This document shows, one piece after another, positions 43,605-51,709 of a DNA stretch of 64,000 nucleotides. The stretch covers positions 6,968 through 70,967 of the forward strand of contig CAZRDB010000003.1 in assembly GCA_964598695.1 (NCBI GenBank). The letters run 5' to 3'. Positions within the stretch are counted from its first letter, which is position 1; each line of letters starts with the position of its first letter. The stretch is from CAZRDB01 sp964598695 (lineage in GTDB: Bacteria; Armatimonadota; Zipacnadia; UBA1398). The notes under the pieces are model-generated. The model made no database searches, was not told the DNA's origin, and worked only from the letters and a program-made list of their open reading frames with translations. The translations under genes were made by a program, and so were the position numbers.

Positions 43605-45420
43605 TGACGACAACATCCTGGATGCTGAGGGTCACCGGCACCTCGCGCTTGCCGTACGTGCCGGCGTCGACGGTCACGGTGGCGGTGTAGACGCCCTCGG
43701 CCAGGCCTGTCGCGTCGACCCGAACGGCCACGTCGCCGTCGCCCGTCCCCGAGAGGGGCACGGCCGAGAGCCAGCTCCGGTCACAGGAGACGCTCCACTC
43801 CATCAGGCCGCCGAATCCCAGGAGGCGGTCCGAGAGCGAGAGCGTGCCCTGGCCCGAGCCACCGAACGCGAACGAGCCGGGAGCCACGGCCAGCCGGGCG
43901 TTGGATGCGACCACCTCGATCGGCAGCGAGCCGACGACGCCCTCGGCAATCGCCCCGGAGAGCGTGGCCGTGCCGATCCCGACCGCCCAGACCACGCCGT
44001 CGGGCTGGACGGTCGCCACCGCGGTGTTGGACGAGGCGAGCGTCACGGGGTGGCCGGGCATTAGGGCGCCGGTCTCGTCGTAGACCCGCGCGCTCAACGT
44101 GCGCCACGTGCCCACGGTGAGCACGGTCGGCCCGACCAGCGAGAGCGCCACGCGCGCCGGCACGCCCGTGCCGGCCGGGAGCACCTCGAGGCCGACACCC
44201 GCGCTGACGCCGCCGGCGCTCGCGCCGACCGTCACGGCCCCTGCCGAGAGCGCGGTGACCGTCCCCTCCCGGTCCACCTGGGCCCGCATCGTGTCGGAGC
44301 AGAACCAGTGGAAGGCCGTGAAGCCGTCGATAACCGCGCCGGCGGGATCGGTCGCCTCGGCCGTGAGGGCCACCGCGCGCCCGACGCTGAACGGCTCCCC
44401 GCTTGGGGCGGCCGTCACGGTGATCGTCGCGATCGACCCGACCGGCGCCTCGAATCCGTGCGAGACCGTGCCGGCGAGGACGGGCACGACGCTGGCGAGA
44501 CCGCCCGTCCCGCGCGCCGAGGCGCTCAGCAGGTGCGCCTTGGGTACGACGCCGTAGAGGCAGTACTCCCCGTGAGCACCGGTGAGGGCTCGCTGACCGG
44601 AGTCGAGCACGACCTGGGCACGGGGGATCCCCTCGAGGTCTTGCCGGTCGTCGGAGACGGCGAGGTAGGGGGCGCCGGCATCGAAGGCCAGGCCGACGTA
44701 CCCGTCCAGGGCGCCCCAGGTCGCCGGACGCGAATCGCTCCCCGCCGCGGTGAGACCGGCGACGATCGTCACCGCCGCCGTGCCCTTGGCCGAGGCCGTC
44801 CGAACGGTCCGGGCGCCCGGCGCGAGCCCGGTCGCGAGATACCCACCGGAGGCGTCGGTCTCGACGGCCCGGTCACCGATCTCGACCGTGCCGAGGCTCA
44901 CCGGCCGCATGTCGGTCCGCCGGGCGGGCGCAAGGACCAGCGCGCCGGCGTCGTCCTCGTACGCGTAGCCCATCGCGGCGCCCACGGTCCCCGTCGCGTC
45001 AGTGGGGCACCGTAGGCCGCTGCTTGTGCGGCCGGCCAGGATCCGCACCTTGTACTGCAGCTCGGCGCCATCGTCGAAGAGGCCCTCGCTGTCGACCTCG
45101 ACGAGCCGCCAGCCCGCCGGTACGCCCTCGAACGAGAACGCTCCGTTGGGCTCGGTGAGCGCGAGGTTGCCCGTGTCGGTCCGCAGCGCGGCATCGGCGA
45201 CCGCCGCCAGCCCGGCGGTCGAGAGCGGCATGGGCTGGACGGAGAGCTGCTTGGTCTTGGCGTTGCGATACAGGAAGCCGCACAGTCGGCCGGTCTCCAC
45301 GAGTGGGCTGCTCGGGGCGACGACGGTGTCGTCCTCCGGGGGGTCGTCGGGGGGAGAGGAGCCACCCCCGCAACCCGCGACCAACGCGCAGCCCATGGCG
45401 AGGAGCATCGCCGAGACCAC
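43594..45420 (-). CDS. Lipoprotein with carboxypeptidase-regulatory-like and Ig-like (BIG2) domains
   Basis: 608 residues. GTG at 45420 is chosen because GGAG lies seven bases upstream and it yields a lipoprotein signal (LLAMGCALVAGC). After an acidic Pro-rich linker come carboxypeptidase-regulatory-like segments (GAFSFEGVPAGWRLVEVDSE), then BIG2-type repeats (TALSAGAVTVGASAGGVSAG; ASSNTAVATVQPDGVVWAVG) and a C-terminal beta domain. Likely an exposed adhesion or cell-surface scaffold protein. It is convergent with hdrB (overlapping ends) and divergent from the next gene. Confidence 0.8.
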   Translation of the reverse strand: MVSAMLLAMGCALVAGCGGGSSPPDDPPEDDTVVAPSSPLVETGRLCGFLYRNAKTKQLSVQPMPLSTAGLAAVADAALRTDTGNLALTEPNGAFSFEGVPAGWRLVEVDSEGLFDDGAELQYKVRILAGRTSSGLRCPTDATGTVGAAMGYAYEDDAGALVLAPARRTDMRPVSLGTVEIGDRAVETDASGGYLATGLAPGARTVRTASAKGTAAVTIVAGLTAAGSDSRPATWGALDGYVGLAFDAGAPYLAVSDDRQDLEGIPRAQVVLDSGQRALTGAHGEYCLYGVVPKAHLLSASARGTGGLASVVPVLAGTVSHGFEAPVGSIATITVTAAPSGEPFSVGRAVALTAEATDPAGAVIDGFTAFHWFCSDTMRAQVDREGTVTALSAGAVTVGASAGGVSAGVGLEVLPAGTGVPARVALSLVGPTVLTVGTWRTLSARVYDETGALMPGHPVTLASSNTAVATVQPDGVVWAVGIGTATLSGAIAEGVVGSLPIEVVASNARLAVAPGSFAFGGSGQGTLSLSDRLLGFGGLMEWSVSCDRSWLSAVPLSGTGDGDVAVRVDATGLAEGVYTATVTVDAGTYGKREVPVTLSIQDVVVIIE

Positions 45421-45498
45421 GTGCAGTCTCCGGATCCTACCGTCCTCGCAGATCGCTCTCCCTCCGCCCACCGGGCGCCGCTCCCGCTCGCCATGCCC

Positions 45499-45504
45499 TA
45501 TAAT
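45499..45504 (+). promoter_or_regulatory. Possible -10 box (TATAAT)
   Basis: An exact TATAAT in a very GC-rich intergenic region, 62 bases before the next plus-strand start. No convincing -35 lies at the right distance, so this is only a candidate. Confidence 0.3.
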
Positions 45505-45565
45505 CAGACGCGTACCCCCATGCAGGTGCCTTGGCCGCGTCCGAACGCGACACCGACGCGGCTCG

Positions 45566-48100
45566 ATGAGGAGGGACTCCACGATCGCTACCCTCACCGT
45601 GCTCCTCACCGCCGTTCTCCCGCTTGCGCCGCTCGAAGCCGGCGACCCGCGCGGCGATGCACCGGCCCCCCGCATCTACGTGGTCTATGAACCGGTCCTC
45701 GGCGAGGGCGACCTCGCCATCCTCGCGCGGGTCCGGCCCGACCTCGTCTGCCGCGGCTGGTTCCGGTGGAAGGACGCGCGCGACTACGCCGCCGACGCCT
45801 GGGTCGCGGAACGCTGCCGGCAGATGGGCGTTCTCCTCCAGGGCGGCAACACCCTCGCGGCGCTCTACCCGGGAGAGAACGGGATCGACGAGGCCACCTT
45901 CCGCGACTTCGCGACGCGCGGCCCCACGGGCGAGCTGGTCTCGATCGCGGATTGGTACCACGTCTCGCTCCACAACCCCAAGGTGCGCGAGTACCTGAAG
46001 GGCTTCGTCCGCGCCCAGATCGACGCCGGCGCCGAGGGGGTGTGGCTCGACGAGATCGAGGGGATCTACGGCTGGTCGCACGAGGGCTACGACGACTACG
46101 CCGTCCGCGCCTTCGCCGAGTGGCTGCGCGCGCGGTTCGTCGAGGGCGAGGGGTGGGCAGAGGACGACGCTCGCTTCACCGAGCAGCTCGGGATCCCCGC
46201 CGAGATGCTCGCGGGGGGGATCGGCGCCCTCGACTACCGCGCTTGGCTCGCGCTCACGCCCGGGCCCGATGGCAAGCCCCTCGCGGAGAACCCCTGGGCC
46301 GGCGCGTGGGACACGCCCTGGGAGTCGGCCAACCCCCTCTACCGCCTCTGGGGTCACGCGTGGCGGCCCGACCCGCGGCTCGCGCACACCTTCCAGGCCG
46401 AGAGCGTGCTGCGCTTCTGGCGCGAGTTCGTCGCCGACGCCCGCCGGTACGCGCGCGAACGGTACGGCCGGGAGCTGATCGTCACCTGCAACGAGAACGG
46501 GACGCCGAGGCCCTTCGTCGATTTCCAGCAGCCGCACGACGGCGCACTGCCCCGGGTGCGGCCCGACGGCCGGCTCGATGCGACCTACTCGACCCTCGCC
46601 TGGCTCGATGAGCGGGTGCGGCTGGCCGAGAGCGTAACGCCGGGCGCGCCGGTCGTGCAGTTCGTGGATTGGCCCGGCGAGACCGACCGGCTGGCGGCCC
46701 TCTCCCTCGAGGACCAGCTCACCTTTCTCCGCACCTACATCGCCGAGGCCTACGCCGCCGGCGCCCTGTTCGCCCCGCCCGTGCGCGGCTACACCTACGA
46801 CGCGAGCACCGAGGGCGCCTTGCCCGCGATCGTGTCGATGGTCGACTTCCTCCGGCGGTACGACCGGCTGCTCTTCGCGGGGTCGGCACCGGGCGAGGCG
46901 AACATCGGGATCAGCAGCCCCGCTCCGGCCCTGCGCTGCCGCGATCTGCCCGAGCGCACGGTGCTCCACCTGATCGACCACCGCCCGGTCGAGGAGCACG
47001 AGGAGCGCACGGACGTGTACCTGACGATGGGCCTCATCGGCGGGTACGCGTGGACGGTCGCGCTCGGGTCCCCCATCGAGCGGGCGTGCGGCATCAGCGA
47101 GGTCGGCGACCTCGTCGTGCCGGGCGTCCGCGACAGCGCGCTGGTGGTCCTGGAGCAATCAGCGCCCACCGTGCGCGGGATCGTGCGCGATGCCGAGGGC
47201 AAGCCGGTGGCGGGTGCGCGAGTGACGCACCTTGCCGCCCAACGGACGGCCGAGACGGGCTCCGACGGCGCGTACGCGTTCGCCGGGGCCGAACCCTCCG
47301 AGCTGTCGGTCTGCGCGCCCGGCCTCCAGGCCACGCATGGTCCCGGTCCCGACTTCACGCTGCGGGTCGGGGGCCCCGTCGCGCTCGAGGGCCGGGTGCT
47401 CGACGCCTTGGGCTGTCCGGTCGTCTGCGCCGAGGTCTCAGCCCGCTGGTCGAACCAGGTGCTGGCGGTCGCGACCGATGTCGAAGGTCGGTTCGAGTTG
47501 TCTCTCCCCGAGGCGATCGCGCTCACCCTCGAATCGAGGAGCCCCGAGGCCCGGCTCGCGCTCACCACCGTCGCCGGCATGGCTCCCGTGACGCTGGAGA
47601 TCCCGCCGGACGACCTCTATGTGGGCGACTTCGAGAAGCGCGGCCTGTGGGTTCCGAACGACTCCGAGAAGGCTGCGGGCCGGGCGCCGGTGCTCACCGT
47701 CGCCGCCGAGGCGGGGGGGCCGCACAAGGCCTCCCGCTGCATGAGGGTCACCTGCGCGGGCCTGCCGACGACGGGCGGGTGGTCGAACGCCTACTGCCCC
47801 GCCGTCGACCTGCGCCGCCACCGCGCGCTCCGGTTCTGGTACCAAGGTGATGGCTCCGCGGGCGAGGCCCTGCTCACGCTCCACGTGCTGGGTGAGGGGG
47901 CGGGCGGAAGCTTCTACACCTTCCCCCTGCCGCTCGGTTCCACGCAGTGGCGCGAGGTGGTCGCGTACTTCGACGAGTTCCGCCGCGAGGGCCGGCCGCC
48001 CCGCCGTGAGAGCCTGGGCAACGTGAGCGTCCAGGTGGGGCTCATGCACGATGGCTCGATCCGCCTGTGGGGCGTGCGCGCCGTGGGGCAGGGCGGGTAG
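45566..48100 (+). CDS. Secreted glycosyl-hydrolase-like TIM-barrel protein with carboxypeptidase-regulatory-like domain
   Basis: 844 residues. ATG at 45566, signal peptide about 26 residues (LTVLLTAVLPLAPLEAG). Residues 30-520 resemble the clan of putative glycoside hydrolases with a (beta/alpha)8 barrel (YVVYEPVLGEGDLAIL, GVWLDEIEGIYGWSHEGYDD). Residues 530-690 contain two carboxypeptidase-regulatory-like beta-sandwiches (VRGIVRDAEGKPVAGARV and ALEGRVLDALGCPV). The last 150 are a carbohydrate-binding-like jelly roll. An active-site acid pair is likely in VWLDEIE, but I cannot name a family. No good ribosome binding site is seen. It ends at a bidirectional hairpin. Confidence 0.75.
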   Translation: MRRDSTIATLTVLLTAVLPLAPLEAGDPRGDAPAPRIYVVYEPVLGEGDLAILARVRPDLVCRGWFRWKDARDYAADAWVAERCRQMGVLLQGGNTLAALYPGENGIDEATFRDFATRGPTGELVSIADWYHVSLHNPKVREYLKGFVRAQIDAGAEGVWLDEIEGIYGWSHEGYDDYAVRAFAEWLRARFVEGEGWAEDDARFTEQLGIPAEMLAGGIGALDYRAWLALTPGPDGKPLAENPWAGAWDTPWESANPLYRLWGHAWRPDPRLAHTFQAESVLRFWREFVADARRYARERYGRELIVTCNENGTPRPFVDFQQPHDGALPRVRPDGRLDATYSTLAWLDERVRLAESVTPGAPVVQFVDWPGETDRLAALSLEDQLTFLRTYIAEAYAAGALFAPPVRGYTYDASTEGALPAIVSMVDFLRRYDRLLFAGSAPGEANIGISSPAPALRCRDLPERTVLHLIDHRPVEEHEERTDVYLTMGLIGGYAWTVALGSPIERACGISEVGDLVVPGVRDSALVVLEQSAPTVRGIVRDAEGKPVAGARVTHLAAQRTAETGSDGAYAFAGAEPSELSVCAPGLQATHGPGPDFTLRVGGPVALEGRVLDALGCPVVCAEVSARWSNQVLAVATDVEGRFELSLPEAIALTLESRSPEARLALTTVAGMAPVTLEIPPDDLYVGDFEKRGLWVPNDSEKAAGRAPVLTVAAEAGGPHKASRCMRVTCAGLPTTGGWSNAYCPAVDLRRHRALRFWYQGDGSAGEALLTLHVLGEGAGGSFYTFPLPLGSTQWREVVAYFDEFRREGRPPRRESLGNVSVQVGLMHDGSIRLWGVRAVGQGG

Positions 48101-48112
48101 AGGTGAAGCGGC

Positions 48113-48148
48113 GGGGCCCGTCCCCCGCACTGCGGCGAGACGGGCCCC
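48113..48148. terminator. Bidirectional hairpin between convergent units
   Basis: GGGGCCCGTC/GACGGGCCCC (48113-48122 with 48139-48148), between the barrel gene and etfA. It sits 12 bases after one stop and 24 bases after the other. Confidence 0.75.
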
Positions 48149-48172
48149 GTTGTGCAACCACACGCGGTGGGC

Positions 48173-49369
48173 CTACTCCGCGAGCAGTCGCTTCAGTTCG
48201 GCGGTGAGCGCGGGGACGATCTCGAAGAGGTCGCCCACGATGCCGATGGTGGCGTGCTCGAAGATCGGCGCCATCGGGTCCTTGTTGATGGCCACGATGA
48301 CATCCGAGCCGCTCATGCCTGCCAGGTGCTGGATCGCGCCGGAGATCCCGCAGGCGATGTAGAGCTTGGGCTGGACGGTCTTGCCGGTCTGGCCGACCTG
48401 GTGGGTCGCGCTGATCCAGCCGGCGTCGACCGTGGCGCGGGAGGCGCCGACCGCGCCTCCGATGGTCTTGGCCAGCTCACGCACGATCGCGAAGTTCTCG
48501 GGCGCGCCGAGACCGCGGCCGCCCGAGACGATGATCTGCGCATCGACGAGCTTGACCTGACCGTCGCCCTCCTCCCGGAGGACCTCGAGGATCTTCGTGA
48601 GCGCGTGGCGCTCCTCGAGGTGGACCGCGACCTTGGTGACGGTGCCGGTGCGCGTCGGGTCGGGATGGGCCTTCTTGAACACGTTGGGGCGGACCGTCGC
48701 CATCTGCGGCCGCGCCTCCCGGCAGAGGATGCTGGCCATGATGTTGCCGCCGAAGGCCGGGCGGGTCTGGAGGAGGAGAGGCTCCTCGTCCCAGATCGCG
48801 AGCCCGGTGCAGTCGGCGGTGAGGCCGGCCCCGATCCGCGCCGCGAGGCGGGAGCCGAGGTCGCGGCCGGTCGGCGTGGCCGAGATCAGCACGATCTCCG
48901 GCTTGTGCTCGTGGATGAGCCCGGCGATGACGGAGCAGTAGGGGCCGGTGCGGTAGCGGTGCAGGACCGGGTCCTCGACCGCGTAGACGTGGTCGGCGCC
49001 GAGAGCGATCAGCTCGGCGGCGAGGTCGTCGACCTTGTCGCCCAGCACGACCGCCTCGAGCTTGCAGCCGCGGGTGTCGGCGAGCTTGCGGCCCTCGTTG
49101 AGCAGCTCGACCGAGCCGCTCTTGATCTGGCCCTCGTCGGTCTCGGCGAGCACCCAGACCCCCGACCACAGGCTGGTGTCGATGTCGCCCCTGCGGGGCA
49201 GCTCGACGAGGATGGCGTCGACGGGGCAGACCGCGACGCACTGGCCGCAGTAGTTACAGCGTTCGGTGAGGACGGCGCCACCGTCCTCGACCACGATGCC
49301 CTCGTAGGGGCATGCCTTCACGCACAGGCCGCAGCCGGTGCAGAGTTCCTGCTTGATGATGAGTGCCAT
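48173..49369 (-). CDS. etfA: Electron transfer flavoprotein alpha subunit with N-terminal 2x[4Fe-4S] ferredoxin
   Basis: 398 residues. The N-terminus holds two ferredoxin motifs: CTGCGLCVKACP (Cys10-20) and CNYCGQCVAVCP (Cys38-48). The usual EtfA fold follows, with the C-terminal FAD signature GQTGKTVQPKLYIACGISGA and HLAGMSGSD. Ordinary EtfA is about 320 residues without the ferredoxin. Ferredoxin-bearing EtfA is known from bifurcating or confurcating acyl-CoA dehydrogenase complexes. It is the last gene of the acd-etfB-etfA operon (83 bp after etfB). Confidence 0.93.
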   Translation of the reverse strand: MALIIKQELCTGCGLCVKACPYEGIVVEDGGAVLTERCNYCGQCVAVCPVDAILVELPRRGDIDTSLWSGVWVLAETDEGQIKSGSVELLNEGRKLADTRGCKLEAVVLGDKVDDLAAELIALGADHVYAVEDPVLHRYRTGPYCSVIAGLIHEHKPEIVLISATPTGRDLGSRLAARIGAGLTADCTGLAIWDEEPLLLQTRPAFGGNIMASILCREARPQMATVRPNVFKKAHPDPTRTGTVTKVAVHLEERHALTKILEVLREEGDGQVKLVDAQIIVSGGRGLGAPENFAIVRELAKTIGGAVGASRATVDAGWISATHQVGQTGKTVQPKLYIACGISGAIQHLAGMSGSDVIVAINKDPMAPIFEHATIGIVGDLFEIVPALTAELKRLLAE

Positions 49370-49452
49370 GTCGGGAGCGTCTCCGGCGGTATGTCGTCGT
49401 GCCCCGCGATGAGCGCGGGGCCGAGGGGGAGGGGCGGGCCGAGCCCGCTCCC

Positions 49453-50253
49453 TTATCCTCCACCGATCGAGTTCTTGATCTCGAGGATCTCGCCGGCGAG
49501 TTCCCGGACCATCTCCGGCACCTCGCCCTCGAGCATCCGGCCGCCGTGCCGCTTCTGGGGCGGGAAGATCCGCCAGACCACGGTCGGCGAGCCGTTGAAG
49601 CCGAGGCGGTCGTCCTCGGCCTCGATCTCGGCCGCGCCCCACTTCTTGACCTCGAACTTGCGCGCCTTGAGCACGTTCTTGATCTTCGGCGGACGGGGCT
49701 CGTTGATCTGCTTGACGACGGTCACGAGGGCCGGGAGCCGGCACTCGACGACCTCGAAGCAGTCCTCGAGCATCCGACGGGCCCAGAGCTTGCGTCCCTC
49801 GAGCTTCAGCTCGATCGCGAACGTCACCTGAGCGATCCCGAGATGCTCCGCGATCCCCGGCCCGACCTGGGCCGTGTCGCCGTCGATCGCCTGCTTGCCG
49901 CAGAAGATCAGGTCGACATCGCCGATCTTGTGGATCGCGCGCGAGAGCGTGTACGACGTCGCGAGGGTGTCGCTGCCGCGGAACTTCGCGTCGGTCACGA
50001 GGATCGCGTCGTCGCAGCCCATCGCGATGGCGTCCTTGAGGATCGTCTCGGCCTGGGGCGGCCCCATCGAGAGCACGATGACCTGACACTCGTCGCCGAG
50101 CTGGTCCTTGATCTGCAGCGCCGCCTCGATGGCGTTCTCGTCGAACGGGTTGACCTGCGATTCGACGCCCTCGCGGATCAGCGCGTTGGTCTTGGGGTCG
50201 ATCTTGACGTTCGTCGTCGCGGGAACCTGCTTGATGCAGACCACGATCTTCAC
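49453..50253 (-). CDS. etfB: Electron transfer flavoprotein beta subunit
   Basis: 266 residues, complete. Typical motifs: KIVVCIKQVPATTNVK, NPFDENAIEAALQI, GCDDAILVTD and FCGKQAIDGDTAQVGP. The last, with the Gln-x-x-Asp-x-Asp pattern, is the nucleotide site that binds the extra FAD in bifurcating ETFs. Together with the dehydrogenase and ferredoxin-bearing EtfA this supports an NADH/ferredoxin-linked reaction, but the sequence alone does not prove bifurcation. Confidence 0.93.
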   Translation of the reverse strand: MKIVVCIKQVPATTNVKIDPKTNALIREGVESQVNPFDENAIEAALQIKDQLGDECQVIVLSMGPPQAETILKDAIAMGCDDAILVTDAKFRGSDTLATSYTLSRAIHKIGDVDLIFCGKQAIDGDTAQVGPGIAEHLGIAQVTFAIELKLEGRKLWARRMLEDCFEVVECRLPALVTVVKQINEPRPPKIKNVLKARKFEVKKWGAAEIEAEDDRLGFNGSPTVVWRIFPPQKRHGGRMLEGEVPEMVRELAGEILEIKNSIGGG

Positions 50254-50295
50254 GAGCGGTACCTCCCTGGCAAGGCCGCGGGGCGGCCGTGGGCT

Positions 50296-51432
50296 CTACT
50301 TGAGGACGAAGCCGGCGATGACGTTGCGCTGGATCTCCGAGGTGCCCTCGACGATCTCGAAGAGCTTGGCCTCGCGCATCAGGCGCTCGACGTCGAACTC
50401 CTTGGTGTAGCCGTACCCGCCGTGGACCTGGACGGCCTGGTTCGTGGTCCGCATCGCGACCTCGGAGGCGTACAGCTTGGCCATCGCGGCCTGCATCTCG
50501 AATGGCTCGCCCTGGTCCTTGAGCCACGCGGCCTGGAGACACAGCAGACGGGCGCACTCGATCTCGACAGCCATGTCGGCGAGCTTGTGCTGGACCGCCT
50601 GGAACGCGGCGATCGGCCGGTCGAACTGCACGCGCTGCTTCGCGTAGGCGACGGCCCGCTCGTACGCGGCCTGGGCGACGCCGACGGCGCCGATGCCCAT
50701 GCCGATGCGGCCGACATCGAGCGTCTGCATCGCGACCCGGAAGCCGCGGCGCTCCTTGTTGAGCATGTTCTCGACCGGGACCTTGGCGTCCTGGAAGATC
50801 AGCTCGCGGTTCGGCAGCGAGCCGAAGGCCATCTTCTTCTCGTTCTTGCCGATGATGAAGCCCTCGAAGCCCTTCTCGAGGATGAAGGCCGTCATGCCGC
50901 GCGCGCCCTTGCCGGGCTCGGTGTTGGCGATGATGACGTAGACCTCGGCCTCGCCCGCGTTCGTGATGAAGATCTTGGTGCCGTTGAGCACAAACGTGTC
51001 GCCGTCGCGCTTGGCCGAGGTCTGGACATTGGCGGCGTCGGAGCCGGCGTTCGGCTCAGTGAGGCCCATCGCGCCGATCTTCTCTCCGGTCGAGAGCGGG
51101 GTGAGGTACTTCTTCTTCTGCTCCTCGGTGCCGAACAGGTAGATCGGGTACTGGCAGAGCATGTGCGCGCCAAAGACCGCGCCGGTAGTGGTGCAGGCGC
51201 GGGAGAGTTCCATACCCACCGCGGCCCAGGTGAGGAAGTCCATGCCCTGGCCGCCGTACTCCTCGGGGATCGGGATCCCGAAGACGCCCATGTCGGCGAG
51301 CTGCTTGATGTTCTCCCAGGGGAACTCGCCGGCCTCGTCGGTCTCCTTGGCCTTCGGTTCCAGCACGTCCTTGCAGAACTCGCTGACCGCGTCGATGACG
51401 GCTTGCTGGTCCTCGTTGAAGTGGAAGTCCAT
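50296..51432 (-). CDS. Acyl-CoA dehydrogenase
   Basis: 378 residues, the standard length. ATG at 51432 after GGGAGAGG. Motifs: PEEYGGQGMDFL, GAMGLTEPNAGSDAA (flavin and substrate region), TKIFITNAG, and the catalytic Glu362 in VEGTSEIQRNVI. It oxidises or reduces acyl-CoA with the downstream Etf as electron partner. Chain length cannot be read reliably, although similarity to short-chain (butyryl-CoA-type) members and the Etf type make a crotonyl/butyryl or related substrate plausible. Confidence 0.93.
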   Translation of the reverse strand: MDFHFNEDQQAVIDAVSEFCKDVLEPKAKETDEAGEFPWENIKQLADMGVFGIPIPEEYGGQGMDFLTWAAVGMELSRACTTTGAVFGAHMLCQYPIYLFGTEEQKKKYLTPLSTGEKIGAMGLTEPNAGSDAANVQTSAKRDGDTFVLNGTKIFITNAGEAEVYVIIANTEPGKGARGMTAFILEKGFEGFIIGKNEKKMAFGSLPNRELIFQDAKVPVENMLNKERRGFRVAMQTLDVGRIGMGIGAVGVAQAAYERAVAYAKQRVQFDRPIAAFQAVQHKLADMAVEIECARLLCLQAAWLKDQGEPFEMQAAMAKLYASEVAMRTTNQAVQVHGGYGYTKEFDVERLMREAKLFEIVEGTSEIQRNVIAGFVLK

Positions 51433-51610
51433 GCCTCTCCCTGCTCCCTCTGACTCGCTGGTCTCGGATTGCCTCGCTCACGCCGACGGCGAGCATCCCG
51501 CGAGGCGGGCCCGGCCGTGGGCTTTCGGTCTCATGCAGCGACAGCACCGCCCGCGCGCACGGCGCGGCGGCGTCACTCGTTCCGGGGTCGAGCGGACCGT
51601 GCGACGGAAA

Positions 51611-51633
51611 GGGCCCGGCTCGAGGCCGGGCCC
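51611..51633. terminator. Hairpin terminator
   Basis: GGGCCCGGC/GCCGGGCCC with a TCGAG loop. Read on the minus strand it lies 77 bases after the DUF5107-TPR stop codon; upstream of acd it also separates the two minus-strand units. The 277-bp spacer 51433-51709 otherwise holds nothing I can name. Confidence 0.65.
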
Positions 51634-51709
51634 CATGTACGCCACTACTGCCATTCCGCGCCGGGGCGACATCACCTTCCGGCGATCTGGGCCGCCCGCC
51701 GGCGCCCGT

